Source: Treponema sp. UBA4873
GTDB lineage: Bacteria; Spirochaetota; Spirochaetia; Treponematales; Treponemataceae
Assembly (NCBI GenBank): GCA_002399405.1
Contig: DHDP01000018.1
Location: 373,339-437,338 of the forward strand
DNA length: 64,000 nucleotides
Direction of reading: 5' to 3'
Shown: piece after piece, positions 28,083-36,506 of the stretch
Numbering within the stretch: position 1 is the first letter of the stretch
How the letters are laid out: every line of letters starts with the position of its first letter
Program-made: the position numbers and the translations under genes
The notes under the pieces: generated by a model
What the model saw: only the letters and a program-made list of their open reading frames with translations
Databases searched by the model: none
Told to the model about the DNA's origin: nothing

Positions 28083-28125
28083 CGGAAACGCTGATTAATG
28101 CATGAAGTTGTTAATCAGTGTTCCG
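28083..28125. other. Hairpin after the GT2 gene
   Basis: CGGAA-x-CGCTGATTAA faces TTAATCAGTG-TTCCG with a short loop. The stem is strong but no T-run follows; possibly an mRNA end or processing site between the GT2 and second acyltransferase genes. Confidence 0.5.
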
Positions 28126-28146
28126 TACAATATGGATTGAGCGATT

Positions 28147-28947
28147 ATGAATTTTTACGATCTTGCATATACAACGCCCGACACGCTCGACAAAATAAAA
28201 GCGGCCGAGGCGCGCGGCGCATATAACGACCATCTTGATCCGATTACGTCGGAAGGCATCCTGCCGGTGAAGGAGAATTTTCCGTACCGGCCGGGACCTT
28301 TCCGCAGAATCGGGTACTGGTTCCTTCACGCGGTGTATCTGGACGGTTTTATACGCCGTTTGAATAAAAACGTTTTTTGTACGACTGTCACCGGCCGCGA
28401 AAATCTCAGAGGCGTGAAAGGTGCGGTGTATGTCTGCAATCACGTCAATAAATACGACGCGCTTGTCGTGAACTATGCGCTCGGACGCCGGAGAATCAAA
28501 ATAATGGTTGCCGATTTCAACAATCGACCCGGTCTTCTGGGAAGTTTTATGCGGGCGGACGGAATCCTCCCGTTCAAAAACAGCGCTTCCCTGATCCGCA
28601 GGTTTACAAGCGCCGTAAACTGGTACCTGCAGCACAATATCGGCGTGCTCTTTTTCCCCGAGGGATCTGAATGGTGGTGCTACAGGAAACCCCGCCCGTT
28701 TATGGACGGAGCGTTCCATTTTGCGGCGGCGAACAGCGTACCCGTCGTACCTGTTTTCATTACGTTCACCGATTCCGGCCGGACGAGTGAGGCGGGGGTG
28801 AGCCTTCCGTATTTTACGGCGCATATTCTGCCGCCGGTGTACCCGGATCCGGCGAAGACGAAGGCTGAAAACAGCAGGATGCTTAAGGACCTGTCGTATG
28901 AATCATGGGTGCGCACATACGAATCGTTCTACGGCACAAAGCTGTAA
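28147..28947 (+). CDS. PlsC-like acyltransferase, cluster copy 2
   Basis: A 266-residue acyltransferase with a standard NHx4D block (CNHVNKYDAL, about 97-106) and FFPEGSEWWCYRKPRPF (about 173-189), which resembles the matching block of the copy at 25071 (FPEAHIWPYYTGIRPF). The two are therefore members of the same subfamily on either side of two glycosyltransferases. It is expected to add a fatty acyl chain to a membrane lipid intermediate. It ends just before the pgk promoter. Confidence 0.82.
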   Translation: MNFYDLAYTTPDTLDKIKAAEARGAYNDHLDPITSEGILPVKENFPYRPGPFRRIGYWFLHAVYLDGFIRRLNKNVFCTTVTGRENLRGVKGAVYVCNHVNKYDALVVNYALGRRRIKIMVADFNNRPGLLGSFMRADGILPFKNSASLIRRFTSAVNWYLQHNIGVLFFPEGSEWWCYRKPRPFMDGAFHFAAANSVPVVPVFITFTDSGRTSEAGVSLPYFTAHILPPVYPDPAKTKAENSRMLKDLSYESWVRTYESFYGTKL

Positions 28948-28949
28948 CG

Positions 28950-28978
28950 TTGCATATTTACGGAAAAATCTGTATAGT
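28950..28978 (+). promoter_or_regulatory. pgk promoter
   Basis: TTGCAT, 17 bp, TATAGT, immediately after the acyltransferase stop and about 70 bp before the pgk ATG. AAGGAG at about 29036 is the ribosome site. Confidence 0.6.
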
Positions 28979-29049
28979 TTTACTATATCATTATATGTGC
29001 CGCACGCTGCCGCAGAAAGCTTGCGCCCGGTGTTAAGGAGATTCTCACT

Positions 29050-30321
29050 ATGATCAAGACTGTAAAAGACGTAGATCTTAAAGGCAAACGCATCATAATG
29101 CGTGTTGATTTCAACGTTCCGATGAAAGACGGCGTTGTCCAGGATGACACCCGTATTACTGCAGCTCTGCCTACAATCAAATACATTCTCGAGCAGAAAC
29201 CGAGAAGCCTTGTCCTTATGAGCCATCTCGGCGATCCCGATAAAGACGTGAAAAAAGCTCAGGAAAAAGCCGAGAAAGCGGGAAAACCGTTCACCGCAGC
29301 AGATAAAGAGAAATTCATCAGCGGCAAGAACCGTATGAAGCCGGTCGCCGAATATCTTGAGAAAAAACTCGGCAGCAAAGTCGTGTTCGCTCCCGATGCA
29401 CTCGGACAGAAAGCGGCGATCGACGCACTTCCCGAGGGCGGCGTCATGATGCTCGAGAATGTGCGCTTCCATAAAGCTGAAACAGCAAAAACAGCGGAAG
29501 AGCGCGAACCGATGGCGAAAGAACTTGCGGCGTACGGCGACATTTTCGTAAACGACGCGTTCGGCACAGCGCACCGCGATCAGGCTTCCACGGCGACAAT
29601 CGCCAGATTCATGAAGACGCAGCCTGTCGGCGGTTTCCTCATGGAAAAGGAAGTGAAATACCTTGAACCGATGCTGAAAGATCCGCCTAAACCGATGGTC
29701 GCCATTATCGGAGGCGCGAAAGTTTCTTCGAAGATTGCCGTTCTCGAAAGTCTCCTTAAAAATGCATCTTCGCTTGTTATCGGCGGCGGTATGGCATATA
29801 CGTTCCTCAAAGCTCAGGGACACAAAGTCGGAAAATCGCTCGTTGAAGATGATTTCATCGACACGGCAAAGAAGCTGCTTGCAGATGCAAAGACAAAGAA
29901 CGTCGACGTCATTCTCCCTGTCGACCATGTCGGTGCGGAATCGTTCGACTCGAACGCAAAAGCCGTTGCCGTCGACAACGTCGAAATTCCGGACAATCTC
30001 ATGGCTATGGACGTAGGTCCGAAGACGCTTGAGCTTTACAAAAAAGCCATCGGATCCGCAAAATCTGTCATCTGGAACGGCCCTGTCGGCGTATTCGAAT
30101 TCGACGCCTTTGCAAAGGGAACGGAAGCAGTTGCAAGAATGGTTGCGGAAGCGACCGGACACGGTGCCATGACAGTAGTCGGCGGTGGTGATTCTGTCGC
30201 CGCCGTCAATAAATTCGGACTTGCGGACAAAATGAGCCACGTTTCGACAGGCGGCGGCGCGTCACTCGAATTCCTCGAAGGAAAAACACTGCCCGGCATC
30301 GCAATCCTCGCTACCAAATGA
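29050..30321 (+). CDS. pgk: Phosphoglycerate kinase
   Basis: A 423-residue glycolytic enzyme transferring phosphate from 1,3-bisphosphoglycerate to ADP. The family signature RVDFNVPMKDG (18-28) is present, as are the substrate segment LMSHLGDPD, the hinge regions, GPVGVFEFDAFAKGTEAVA, and the nucleotide loop VGGGDSVAAVNKFG near the C-terminus. It is slightly longer than many bacterial forms because of a Lys-rich insertion at about 60-85. tpiA follows after a strong hairpin, an order also common elsewhere (pgk-tpi). Confidence 0.97.
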   Translation: MIKTVKDVDLKGKRIIMRVDFNVPMKDGVVQDDTRITAALPTIKYILEQKPRSLVLMSHLGDPDKDVKKAQEKAEKAGKPFTAADKEKFISGKNRMKPVAEYLEKKLGSKVVFAPDALGQKAAIDALPEGGVMMLENVRFHKAETAKTAEEREPMAKELAAYGDIFVNDAFGTAHRDQASTATIARFMKTQPVGGFLMEKEVKYLEPMLKDPPKPMVAIIGGAKVSSKIAVLESLLKNASSLVIGGGMAYTFLKAQGHKVGKSLVEDDFIDTAKKLLADAKTKNVDVILPVDHVGAESFDSNAKAVAVDNVEIPDNLMAMDVGPKTLELYKKAIGSAKSVIWNGPVGVFEFDAFAKGTEAVARMVAEATGHGAMTVVGGGDSVAAVNKFGLADKMSHVSTGGGASLEFLEGKTLPGIAILATK

Positions 30322-30342
30322 CGCACTGATTGCATCCGTGCA

Positions 30343-30404
30343 AACAGTGCTCTGCAGGTTACTCTTTGAGCAGTACATTTCTGCAATGAGTAACCTGCTC
30401 TGTT
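30343..30404 (+). other. Long hairpin between pgk and tpiA
   Basis: AACAG...GCAGGTTACTC (to 30364) pairs with GAGTAACCTGC...CTGTT (30388-30404). There is an 11-bp perfect inner stem plus an outer 5-bp stem and no T-run. It likely stabilises or processes the pgk-tpiA transcript. Confidence 0.6.
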
Positions 30405-30448
30405 CAAGCCGCCCTTCGTGGCGGCATTTCATTACTTAGGAGATTTTT

Positions 30449-31195
30449 ATGCGTACACATTATATCGCGGGAAACTGGAAAATGAACACGAGCAGGGCCG
30501 AGGCAGTCAAACTGGCTCAGGACCTTGTCAAAGAACTTAAAGGCAAAAGCAACAAATACATGATAGCGCCGCCGTTCGTATATCTCGATGCGGTCGCGCA
30601 GATTGTGAAGGGGAGCAACATCATCCTCGGTGCGCAGGACATCGCAGCGACGGACAACGGTGCGCACACGGGTGAAGTTTCGGCCGCTATGCTTAAGGAT
30701 GTCGGCGTAGAGACCGTCATCATCGGACACAGCGAACGCCGCCACGAAATAGGTGAAAGCGACATGCTGATCAACGCAAAGGTGCTCAAAGCTCTTGGCA
30801 GCGGGCTCGACGTAGTTCTCTGCATCGGTGAACTCCTTGACGAACGCGAAGCGGGAAAAGCGGAACAGATCTGCGCATTCCAGCTCGACGCAGGACTTTC
30901 GGGCGTTACCGCCGGGCAGATGCCGCACGTGACGATTGCGTACGAACCTGTCTGGGCTATCGGAACGGGAAAAACCGCCACGCCGCAGGATGCGGAAGAA
31001 ATTCACGCGTTCGTGCGCAGGCATATCGCGAAACTTTACGGCCCTCAGGTCGCCGACGGAGTAATCATTCAGTACGGCGGTTCCATGAAGGCGGCGAATG
31101 CGGCCGAGCTTCTCGCGGAGGATGACATCGACGGCGGCCTTATCGGCGGTGCGTCTCTGAAAGCGGAAACGTTTGTACCGATCTGTGTGTTGTAA
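30449..31195 (+). CDS. tpiA: Triosephosphate isomerase
   Basis: A 248-residue TIM-barrel enzyme interconverting dihydroxyacetone phosphate and glyceraldehyde-3-phosphate. Diagnostic residues are in AGNWKMN (Asn/Lys, 8-14), VIIGHSERR (catalytic His, about 94-102), AYEPVWAIGTG (catalytic Glu, about 165-175) and the phosphate loop YGGSMKAANA. TAGGAG lies upstream of the ATG. It is glycolytic, and downstream of pgk in the same direction. Confidence 0.97.
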   Translation: MRTHYIAGNWKMNTSRAEAVKLAQDLVKELKGKSNKYMIAPPFVYLDAVAQIVKGSNIILGAQDIAATDNGAHTGEVSAAMLKDVGVETVIIGHSERRHEIGESDMLINAKVLKALGSGLDVVLCIGELLDEREAGKAEQICAFQLDAGLSGVTAGQMPHVTIAYEPVWAIGTGKTATPQDAEEIHAFVRRHIAKLYGPQVADGVIIQYGGSMKAANAAELLAEDDIDGGLIGGASLKAETFVPICVL

Positions 31196-31196
31196 G

Positions 31197-31303
31197 CGGT
31201 TACTTGATTTTTTAAGGGAATGAAGTGCTCCCTGCGGTAACCGTACCGAAACTGCTTATAAGCTGATGACTTCTACTGTGCAGGGGTCTTCAGCTTTTTT
31301 TAT
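31197..31303 (+). terminator. Hairpin plus terminator after tpiA
   Basis: First, CGGTTAC (31197-31203) pairs with GTAACCG (31236-31242) around an inner AGGGA/TCCCT stem. Then AAGCTGA-GAC (from 31260) pairs with GTC-TCAGCTT and is followed by six or more T (ending about 31303), a classical Rho-independent terminator. Confidence 0.8.
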
Positions 31304-31339
31304 TAAAAGCGGAAAGTATGTTTTATATTTGCGGTTTTA

Positions 31340-31368
31340 TTGACCAAATAAAATAATTGGTTTAGTAT
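31340..31368 (+). promoter_or_regulatory. Promoter before secG and the V-ATPase genes
   Basis: TTGACC, 17 bp, TAGTAT, followed by a leader of about 55 bases containing GGAG before the secG ATG. No other clear promoter or terminator is seen until past the J-domain gene, so this may drive a transcript of about 11 kb. Confidence 0.6.
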
Positions 31369-31428
31369 TATGCAAAATCACGCTACTTACACTGTCTGTC
31401 GGGAAGACAGACGGAATTGGAGTTTAAA

Positions 31429-31830
31429 ATGGGTGCTATTGGTATTATCCTGCTTGTTGCGTTTGTAATCGTCTGCATTTTTCTCGTCCTTGTTATTCTT
31501 GTTCAGGATGACGGAAGCAGCGGTATGGGCGGTCTGCTCGGCGGACGCGGAACGGCGGCATTCGGTTCACATTCAGCAAGTGTGCTTACGAGAACAACGT
31601 CCGTACTTGTTGCTCTTTTCTTTGTTCTTTCGCTGTCGCTGGCTCTTCTGAACAAAAAACCGAAACTGCAGCGGGATCTTGCTCCGGCTGCTGCGGTGGA
31701 GGAATCCTCTTCAACGGGGACACAGTCAGGCGGCTGGTGGAAATCCGCTGATACAGCAAATGAAGGCACTGCTCCGGCAGAATCTGCGGCGGGCACTGAA
31801 TCTACAGGAACGGAGGGCGGACAGAATTAG
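31429..31830 (+). CDS. secG: Preprotein translocase subunit SecG
   Basis: A 133-residue membrane protein of the SecYEG channel. It has two transmembrane helices (about 2-24 and 55-75) separated by the conserved GGLLGGRGTAAFGSHSASVLTRTT linker, which matches the SecG family closely. The C-terminal tail (about 80-133) is a Ser/Thr/Ala/Glu-rich extension longer than in E. coli. The start is the ATG at 31429, placed 7 bases after GGAG; a TTG four codons earlier overlaps that site and is unlikely. The PTS-IIA-like gene begins 18 bp later. Confidence 0.92.
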   Translation: MGAIGIILLVAFVIVCIFLVLVILVQDDGSSGMGGLLGGRGTAAFGSHSASVLTRTTSVLVALFFVLSLSLALLNKKPKLQRDLAPAAAVEESSSTGTQSGGWWKSADTANEGTAPAESAAGTESTGTEGGQN

Positions 31831-31848
31831 TCTGCCAAGGAAAGATAT

Positions 31849-32313
31849 ATGCTGAGCAAGCTGATTACTCCTGCAAATATAAAAGTTGATTTGGAGAGCA
31901 CTGATAAGGAGGAGGTTTTTGAAGAACTCCTTGAAGTGATTGTCGCTGCTCAGCCGGGGATCAACCGGCAGGAAGCGCTCAAAGCTCTTACTATCCGCGA
32001 GGAAAAAATGTGTACGGGTATTATTCCCGGTATTGCCGTTCCTCACGCAGTCTGCAGCTCCGTTCACGGGGCGGTTGCAGCGGTCGGATTGAGCCGTGAC
32101 GGCATCGAGTACGCCTCTTTGGACGGTACTCCCGTTAATTTTATTATTATGCTGCTGTTTGCGCAGGGGGACACTGAATCGCATCTTCAGACAATGAAAG
32201 ATGTCGCATCTGTCCTGCAGCACCCTGATTTTATGAAAGTAATTATGGAAAAAAAGACTCCGCAGGAAGTGTACGACGCGTTGTACAATTTTGAGACGGA
32301 GCCGCAGGAGTAG
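31849..32313 (+). CDS. PTS IIA (PtsN-like) regulatory phosphocarrier domain
   Basis: A 154-residue stand-alone EIIA domain of the fructose/nitrogen class. The phosphorylated histidine is in GIAVPHAVCSS (about His66), preceded by EEKMCTGI, and the ending (HLQTMKDVASVLQHPDFMKVIMEKKTPQEVYDAL) is typical. No EIIB or EIIC is beside it, so it is likely regulatory, sensing the phosphorylation state of the PTS. It lies between secG and the V-ATPase genes, an unusual neighbour. Confidence 0.85.
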   Translation: MLSKLITPANIKVDLESTDKEEVFEELLEVIVAAQPGINRQEALKALTIREEKMCTGIIPGIAVPHAVCSSVHGAVAAVGLSRDGIEYASLDGTPVNFIIMLLFAQGDTESHLQTMKDVASVLQHPDFMKVIMEKKTPQEVYDALYNFETEPQE

Positions 32314-32356
32314 AGAAATTTTATACGGGCACTTGTAGGGGTTGCAAGGAGCAAAT

Positions 32357-32668
32357 ATGGCGGAAACAGAAGTTAATGTTATTAATCACCTGCTTAATGT
32401 TGAACATAAGGCTTCAGAACTGATATCTGGAGCGCAGGCGGAAGCGGATAAACGCATTGCAGCTTCCCGTGCACAGGCGGAAGCGGAATACAAAAAACAG
32501 TATGATGTTGTAATTGCCGGATTCGAAGCGGATTATAAGTCCCGGACAGCAGAGCTTGCCCGCGAACACAGTGAAACAATCAGCCGGTATAAATCGGACG
32601 TTCAGAACAGTGAACAGGATATTCAGCCGTTTACCAAACTGCTTGATACGTTATTTGCTGTAAACTGA
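32357..32668 (+). CDS. V-type ATPase peripheral-stalk subunit G/H
   Basis: A 103-residue protein, almost entirely one long charged coiled coil (EHKASELISGAQAEADKRIAASRAQAEAEYKKQYD), as expected for the G/H (NtpF-like) stalk subunit that pairs with subunit E to tie V1 to Vo. The ATG at 32357 is preceded by AAGGAG with a 5-base gap; the TTG five codons earlier overlaps that site. Its place just before subunit C supports the assignment. Confidence 0.75.
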   Translation: MAETEVNVINHLLNVEHKASELISGAQAEADKRIAASRAQAEAEYKKQYDVVIAGFEADYKSRTAELAREHSETISRYKSDVQNSEQDIQPFTKLLDTLFAVN

Positions 32669-32680
32669 CAGAGGCTCAAG

Positions 32681-33703
32681 ATGGAATACTCCGGTGCTTC
32701 TGCTTTTGTTTACGCAAAGGCTTCTGGTATGCTCGGCAGTGTCTTCACGGGACCGCGGGCATCAAAACTTTTTACCGCAAAATCACTTCCTGAATTATGG
32801 ACGCTTGTTTTTAATACGGAAGTACCTCTTATCCCCCAGACGCTTCTGGGGCAGAGAATTGAGGAAGAGGCGGAAAAGCGGTTCATTGCGCAGTACACTT
32901 CACTTGTGGAAATGTACGACTATCCGCATAAAATTCTTACCGACATGCTTTATTTTTACGACATCGAGAACCTCAAGGAGCTCGGAGCTGCGCTCTGCGC
33001 GAAAGAGCAGTCGATGCCTCATATAGTCGAGCTCGGAAAATACAGCATGTTCGATTACGGTGCATGGCCAGATATTGCGAAGATCACTAAAAATTCACCG
33101 CTTTCGTGGTACAACAAAGTTCCCGACGTTCATGAACAGCAGCACATAGACACAAAACTCGACAATCAGTATGTAAGGATGATGTGGGAGGCTGCGAACG
33201 AAGTGACGGGTGAAATACGTGAACCTGTGCTTGATTTTTTCCGGTACACGTTTGTCATGACGAATATTATCTGGACGCTCCGCCTTAAAGTCTATTACGA
33301 GATGAAAAGCGACGAAATCCTCGAGCATCTTGCATGTGCCGGCGACAGACCGCTGCGCAGCGACCCGCTTGCCGGTCCTGCCGTGGAAATTCTCGACAAA
33401 GCCGCCGATACGTATGCCGACTGGGAACACTGGAAATATGCCGATATGCTCAATCCCCACGAGGAGGGTGTCATCTGGAAAATAGATCCGCGCTGGGTTG
33501 AGAATACGTACAAATCAGGAATGTACAGACGTGCGGAAAAGATGTTTCATGCACATCCTCTTACGGATTTGTCTCTTGTTGCGTGGTTCAAAATCAAGCA
33601 GCACGAGTGTGATATCATACGAACAGCCGCAGAAGGAATAAGACTGAATGTTGATACGGCAGAGGCGATGAAATTTGCCGGTATACCTGCGGTCGTCCAG
33701 TAA
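32681..33703 (+). CDS. V-type ATPase subunit C (AC39 type)
   Basis: A 340-residue soluble, mostly helical protein matching the vATP-synt_AC39 family: the N-terminus FVYAKASGMLGSVF, LPELWTLVFNTEVPLIP and the Arg/Trp-rich middle are typical. It caps the rotor ring and couples the central stalk (D/F) to it. It starts 12 bp after the G/H gene and is followed by subunit I. Confidence 0.85.
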   Translation: MEYSGASAFVYAKASGMLGSVFTGPRASKLFTAKSLPELWTLVFNTEVPLIPQTLLGQRIEEEAEKRFIAQYTSLVEMYDYPHKILTDMLYFYDIENLKELGAALCAKEQSMPHIVELGKYSMFDYGAWPDIAKITKNSPLSWYNKVPDVHEQQHIDTKLDNQYVRMMWEAANEVTGEIREPVLDFFRYTFVMTNIIWTLRLKVYYEMKSDEILEHLACAGDRPLRSDPLAGPAVEILDKAADTYADWEHWKYADMLNPHEEGVIWKIDPRWVENTYKSGMYRRAEKMFHAHPLTDLSLVAWFKIKQHECDIIRTAAEGIRLNVDTAEAMKFAGIPAVVQ

Positions 33704-33724
33704 TTTAGTAACAAGAAGGGTGAA

Positions 33725-35713
33725 ATGGCTAGAACGACAGAAATGCGTTTGATTGAACTGATGGCTCTTAAACAGGATATTTCGACAGTAATCGAATATC
33801 TCGGCCGGAAAGGAAATTTTCAGTTCCAGACAAAATTGCAGAGCGGCGATTCGAAAAACTCGAAGGCGCCTCAGAATATTGACCGCGAATTCTTCGACAA
33901 CCTTCAGCAGACGCGTATTTTCCTTAACGTCGGCGACCGTACCGACAACGCGTCTGACTGCCGGATTCCTTCGGACGAGGACCGTACCGAAGCGGGAAAG
34001 CTGCTCGCCGCAGTCGACGAACTGAAAAACCGTGTAACGGCGGTCACAAGCGAAGCGAAGCGTGTCGAAGAAGCATATAAGGAAGCGCTTGCGTTTTCAA
34101 ATCTGAAAGCGTCGTATTCGGAACTGGAGCATCTTTCATTTCTGTCTTTGCGCATCGGCCGAATCGATTCGAAACTGTTTGAGGCATTGAAGGATGCCGT
34201 CGGGGAACGTGCCGTTATCGTACCGCTCGGCGACGATAATTCCCGCATTCTCGCGGCTTCCTCGAAGAAAGGCCGTTTCGCCCTCGACACGGAGCTTAAG
34301 AAATTCGATTTTGTGAATATGGAAATACCGCAGGATTTTAAGGGTATCCCCGACGACGTTCTTGAAAGTCTCAAGAAACAGAAGCAGGAATTTGCCGGAA
34401 AAGTCGACGAGATCAATAAGGAGCGCGGTAATTTTGCGGAAACCCACAGGGAAAAGCTTCTTGCATTGCTCGGCTCGTTCTCAATCGGTATGCAGATTCA
34501 GAATGTCGAGTCCCGGCTTGAATCCACCGAACTCGTGTACCGCCTTACCGGATGGCTCCCCGCGCGCGACTGTCCGACTGCCATGAAGGATCTTGATCAG
34601 CTTACGGAAGGCCGCATCGCCATCCGCGAATATCTGCCGTCGGAGGTTCCGTCGGTTATCAACGGAAAGGAACAGGTTCCCGTTCAGCTTCACCACCGGA
34701 AACTTGTCGGCAGCTTCGAGCGCATGATATTCAGCTACGGCGCTCCGGTGTACGGCACGATTGATCCGACTCCGTTCGTCGCGCTGTTTTTCACGGTTTT
34801 GTTCGGCATTATGTTCGGAGACGCCGGTCAGGGACTTGTCATTCTCATCGTCGGTATTCTGCTGGAAAAGAACATATTGAAAATCGGCGGTTACAATAAG
34901 TCGGCGCCCGTTTTTATGGCGGTCGGCGTAAGCAGTATGATAATGGGGCTGCTCGAAGGGGAATTTTTTGCGACCGAGTCGGTGCTGGAACCGTTCTCGT
35001 ACTGGGTTACCGGATTGTTCGGCAATCCGCACGCGCCGATTATCAAACTCATGCCGTCCGCGTCGAACACGAAGACAATGTTTATTATGTTCGGCATTGC
35101 GGTCGGTATCGGCTTCATCATCAATTCGATCGGGCTGGTTATAAATATCATCAATAAGTTCACGCAGCGTAAAATCGGCGGGGCGCTGTTCGGAAAGACG
35201 GGGCTTGCGGGCGCATGTTTCTTCTGGTACGTCATCGCCATGGTTGTGCGCATGGCCGCATTCCATCACACGATTGCGCTGTACGACTGGATTATAATAG
35301 GAGTGACGCTTTTCTGCGCCGCGTTCGGAGAACCGTTCGAGCGCCTCTTGGACGGTGAGCGTCCCGTCGTGGAAAACGGAATCGGCTCTATGGTCATATC
35401 GGGCTTTGTCGAACTGATCGAAGTTGTTTCGACGTATCTGTCTAATACGGTGAGTTTCCTGCGTGTGGGCGCGTTTGCACTGGCGCATGCCGTTCTCGGC
35501 TACATTATCCTTACGATGACGAAAATGAGCGGACCTGTCGGCGGAATATTCGTCATGATTATAGGAAATGCCATTGTCGTCGTACTTGAGGGCATGATTG
35601 TCGCAATTCAGGTTGTCCGTCTTCAGTACTATGAGTTTTTCTCGAAGTTTTTCAACGAGACGGGGAGTGAGTTCAAACCTTTCCAGTTCACATACGGAAA
35701 AGTTGAAGCATAA
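33725..35713 (+). CDS. atpI: V-type ATPase subunit I (a-type)
   Basis: A 662-residue membrane subunit carrying the ion half-channels. The N-terminal half (1-330) is cytoplasmic with coiled-coil arms. From about 345 there are seven or eight membrane helices, beginning TPFVALFFTVLFGIMFGDAGQG, a strongly conserved element. The last helices contain the essential arginine in SFLRVGAFALAHAVLGY (about 575-592). The ATG at 33725 has AAGGG upstream. In the assembled enzyme it faces the K-subunit ring encoded next. Confidence 0.95.
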   Translation: MARTTEMRLIELMALKQDISTVIEYLGRKGNFQFQTKLQSGDSKNSKAPQNIDREFFDNLQQTRIFLNVGDRTDNASDCRIPSDEDRTEAGKLLAAVDELKNRVTAVTSEAKRVEEAYKEALAFSNLKASYSELEHLSFLSLRIGRIDSKLFEALKDAVGERAVIVPLGDDNSRILAASSKKGRFALDTELKKFDFVNMEIPQDFKGIPDDVLESLKKQKQEFAGKVDEINKERGNFAETHREKLLALLGSFSIGMQIQNVESRLESTELVYRLTGWLPARDCPTAMKDLDQLTEGRIAIREYLPSEVPSVINGKEQVPVQLHHRKLVGSFERMIFSYGAPVYGTIDPTPFVALFFTVLFGIMFGDAGQGLVILIVGILLEKNILKIGGYNKSAPVFMAVGVSSMIMGLLEGEFFATESVLEPFSYWVTGLFGNPHAPIIKLMPSASNTKTMFIMFGIAVGIGFIINSIGLVINIINKFTQRKIGGALFGKTGLAGACFFWYVIAMVVRMAAFHHTIALYDWIIIGVTLFCAAFGEPFERLLDGERPVVENGIGSMVISGFVELIEVVSTYLSNTVSFLRVGAFALAHAVLGYIILTMTKMSGPVGGIFVMIIGNAIVVVLEGMIVAIQVVRLQYYEFFSKFFNETGSEFKPFQFTYGKVEA

Positions 35714-35771
35714 TGAGGATGTTTGTCCGGCTGTATTGCCGGCTGATAATAGAGTGAAAGAGGTATTTAGT

Positions 35772-36119
35772 ATGAACAAGAAAATTTTTGCTGTTGCTGC
35801 TGTTCTTGCATGTTTTTCATTGACTGCGATTTTCGGACAGACTCAGACGAATCCGCCGGCTGCTGAAGGACAACCGGCAGTTCAAACGCAGGCTCCCGCG
35901 GGTAATGCCAGTGCAGGGATGAAATATATCGCAGCAGGTCTCGCGGTAGGCATCGCATGCATCGGCGGCGGTATGGCCGTCGGCAAAATCGGTGCGGCAG
36001 CTATGGGTGCTATGGCGGAAAACGCTGATCTTTCGGGAAAGGCACTTCCGTTTGTAGGTCTTGCGGAAGGTATCTGTCTGTGGGGATTCCTGGTCGGACT
36101 GCTCATCATCATCATGTAA
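35772..36119 (+). CDS. atpK: V-type ATPase rotor subunit K with N-terminal signal-like extension
   Basis: A 115-residue proteolipid. After a signal-peptide-like segment (MNKKIFAVAAVLACFSLTAIFGQ) comes a Gln/Pro/Ala-rich linker of about 25 residues, then two membrane helices: the Gly-rich GLAVGIACIGGGMAVGKIGAAAMGAMAEN and the ion-binding LPFVGLAEGICLWGFLVGLLIIIM. The carboxylate is the Glu in LAEG (about 99). It thus has one hairpin, like F-type c subunits. The signal-plus-linker extension is longer than in most K subunits. The ATG at 35772 (preceded by AAAGAGG) is well placed; earlier in-frame starts run into the atpI gene. Confidence 0.9.
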   Translation: MNKKIFAVAAVLACFSLTAIFGQTQTNPPAAEGQPAVQTQAPAGNASAGMKYIAAGLAVGIACIGGGMAVGKIGAAAMGAMAENADLSGKALPFVGLAEGICLWGFLVGLLIIIM

Positions 36120-36130
36120 AGGTATGAGTT

Positions 36131-36463
36131 TTGAAGTACTTTATTATCGGTGAACGGGAAATGGTTCTCGCATTCCGTCTGGTGGGTGTTACCGGTGTTG
36201 TAGCGGAAACACGCCAGGAAGTGCTTGATTCGTTCAGCCGCGTCACCGGCAAGGGCGGAACAGCTTCCGTCCCGGTTGATGAAATTCCCCGGGTCCTTAT
36301 TCTGACTGAAAATGCGGCTTCGCTCATACAAGACGAAGAGCTCGACTGGCAGAAAACGGGACAATATCCGCTTATTGTCGAAGTGCCCGGATTAAACGGA
36401 CATTTGGCAGGGCGCAGAACACTTACCGACGCAATCGGGGAAGCGATTGGTGTAAAGGTATAG
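36131..36463 (+). CDS. atpF: V-type ATPase subunit F
   Basis: A 110-residue central-stalk subunit with a CheY-like fold: MKYFIIGEREMVLAFRLVGV, GGTASVPVDEIPRVLILTENAASLI and PLIVEVPG. It binds the tip of subunit D and regulates catalysis. It starts with TTG at 36131, 8 bases after AAAGG; a nearby ATG at 36124 is out of frame. It sits between K and E as in Thermus-like operons. Confidence 0.9.
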   Translation: MKYFIIGEREMVLAFRLVGVTGVVAETRQEVLDSFSRVTGKGGTASVPVDEIPRVLILTENAASLIQDEELDWQKTGQYPLIVEVPGLNGHLAGRRTLTDAIGEAIGVKV

Positions 36464-36506
36464 TATGTCGAAAATACATGGCGTACAGCTGGTGTAGGAG
36501 CATAGC

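Noticed and set aside
28903..30240. A 445-codon open frame antisense to pgk
   Set aside because: Fully opposite a conserved glycolytic gene; composition is Phe/Arg/Cys-rich as in an antisense shadow, with no ribosome site.
34481..35779. A 432-codon open frame antisense to atpI
   Set aside because: Opposite a conserved membrane subunit; no domain, no promoter, and a His/Asp/Arg-rich nonsense composition.
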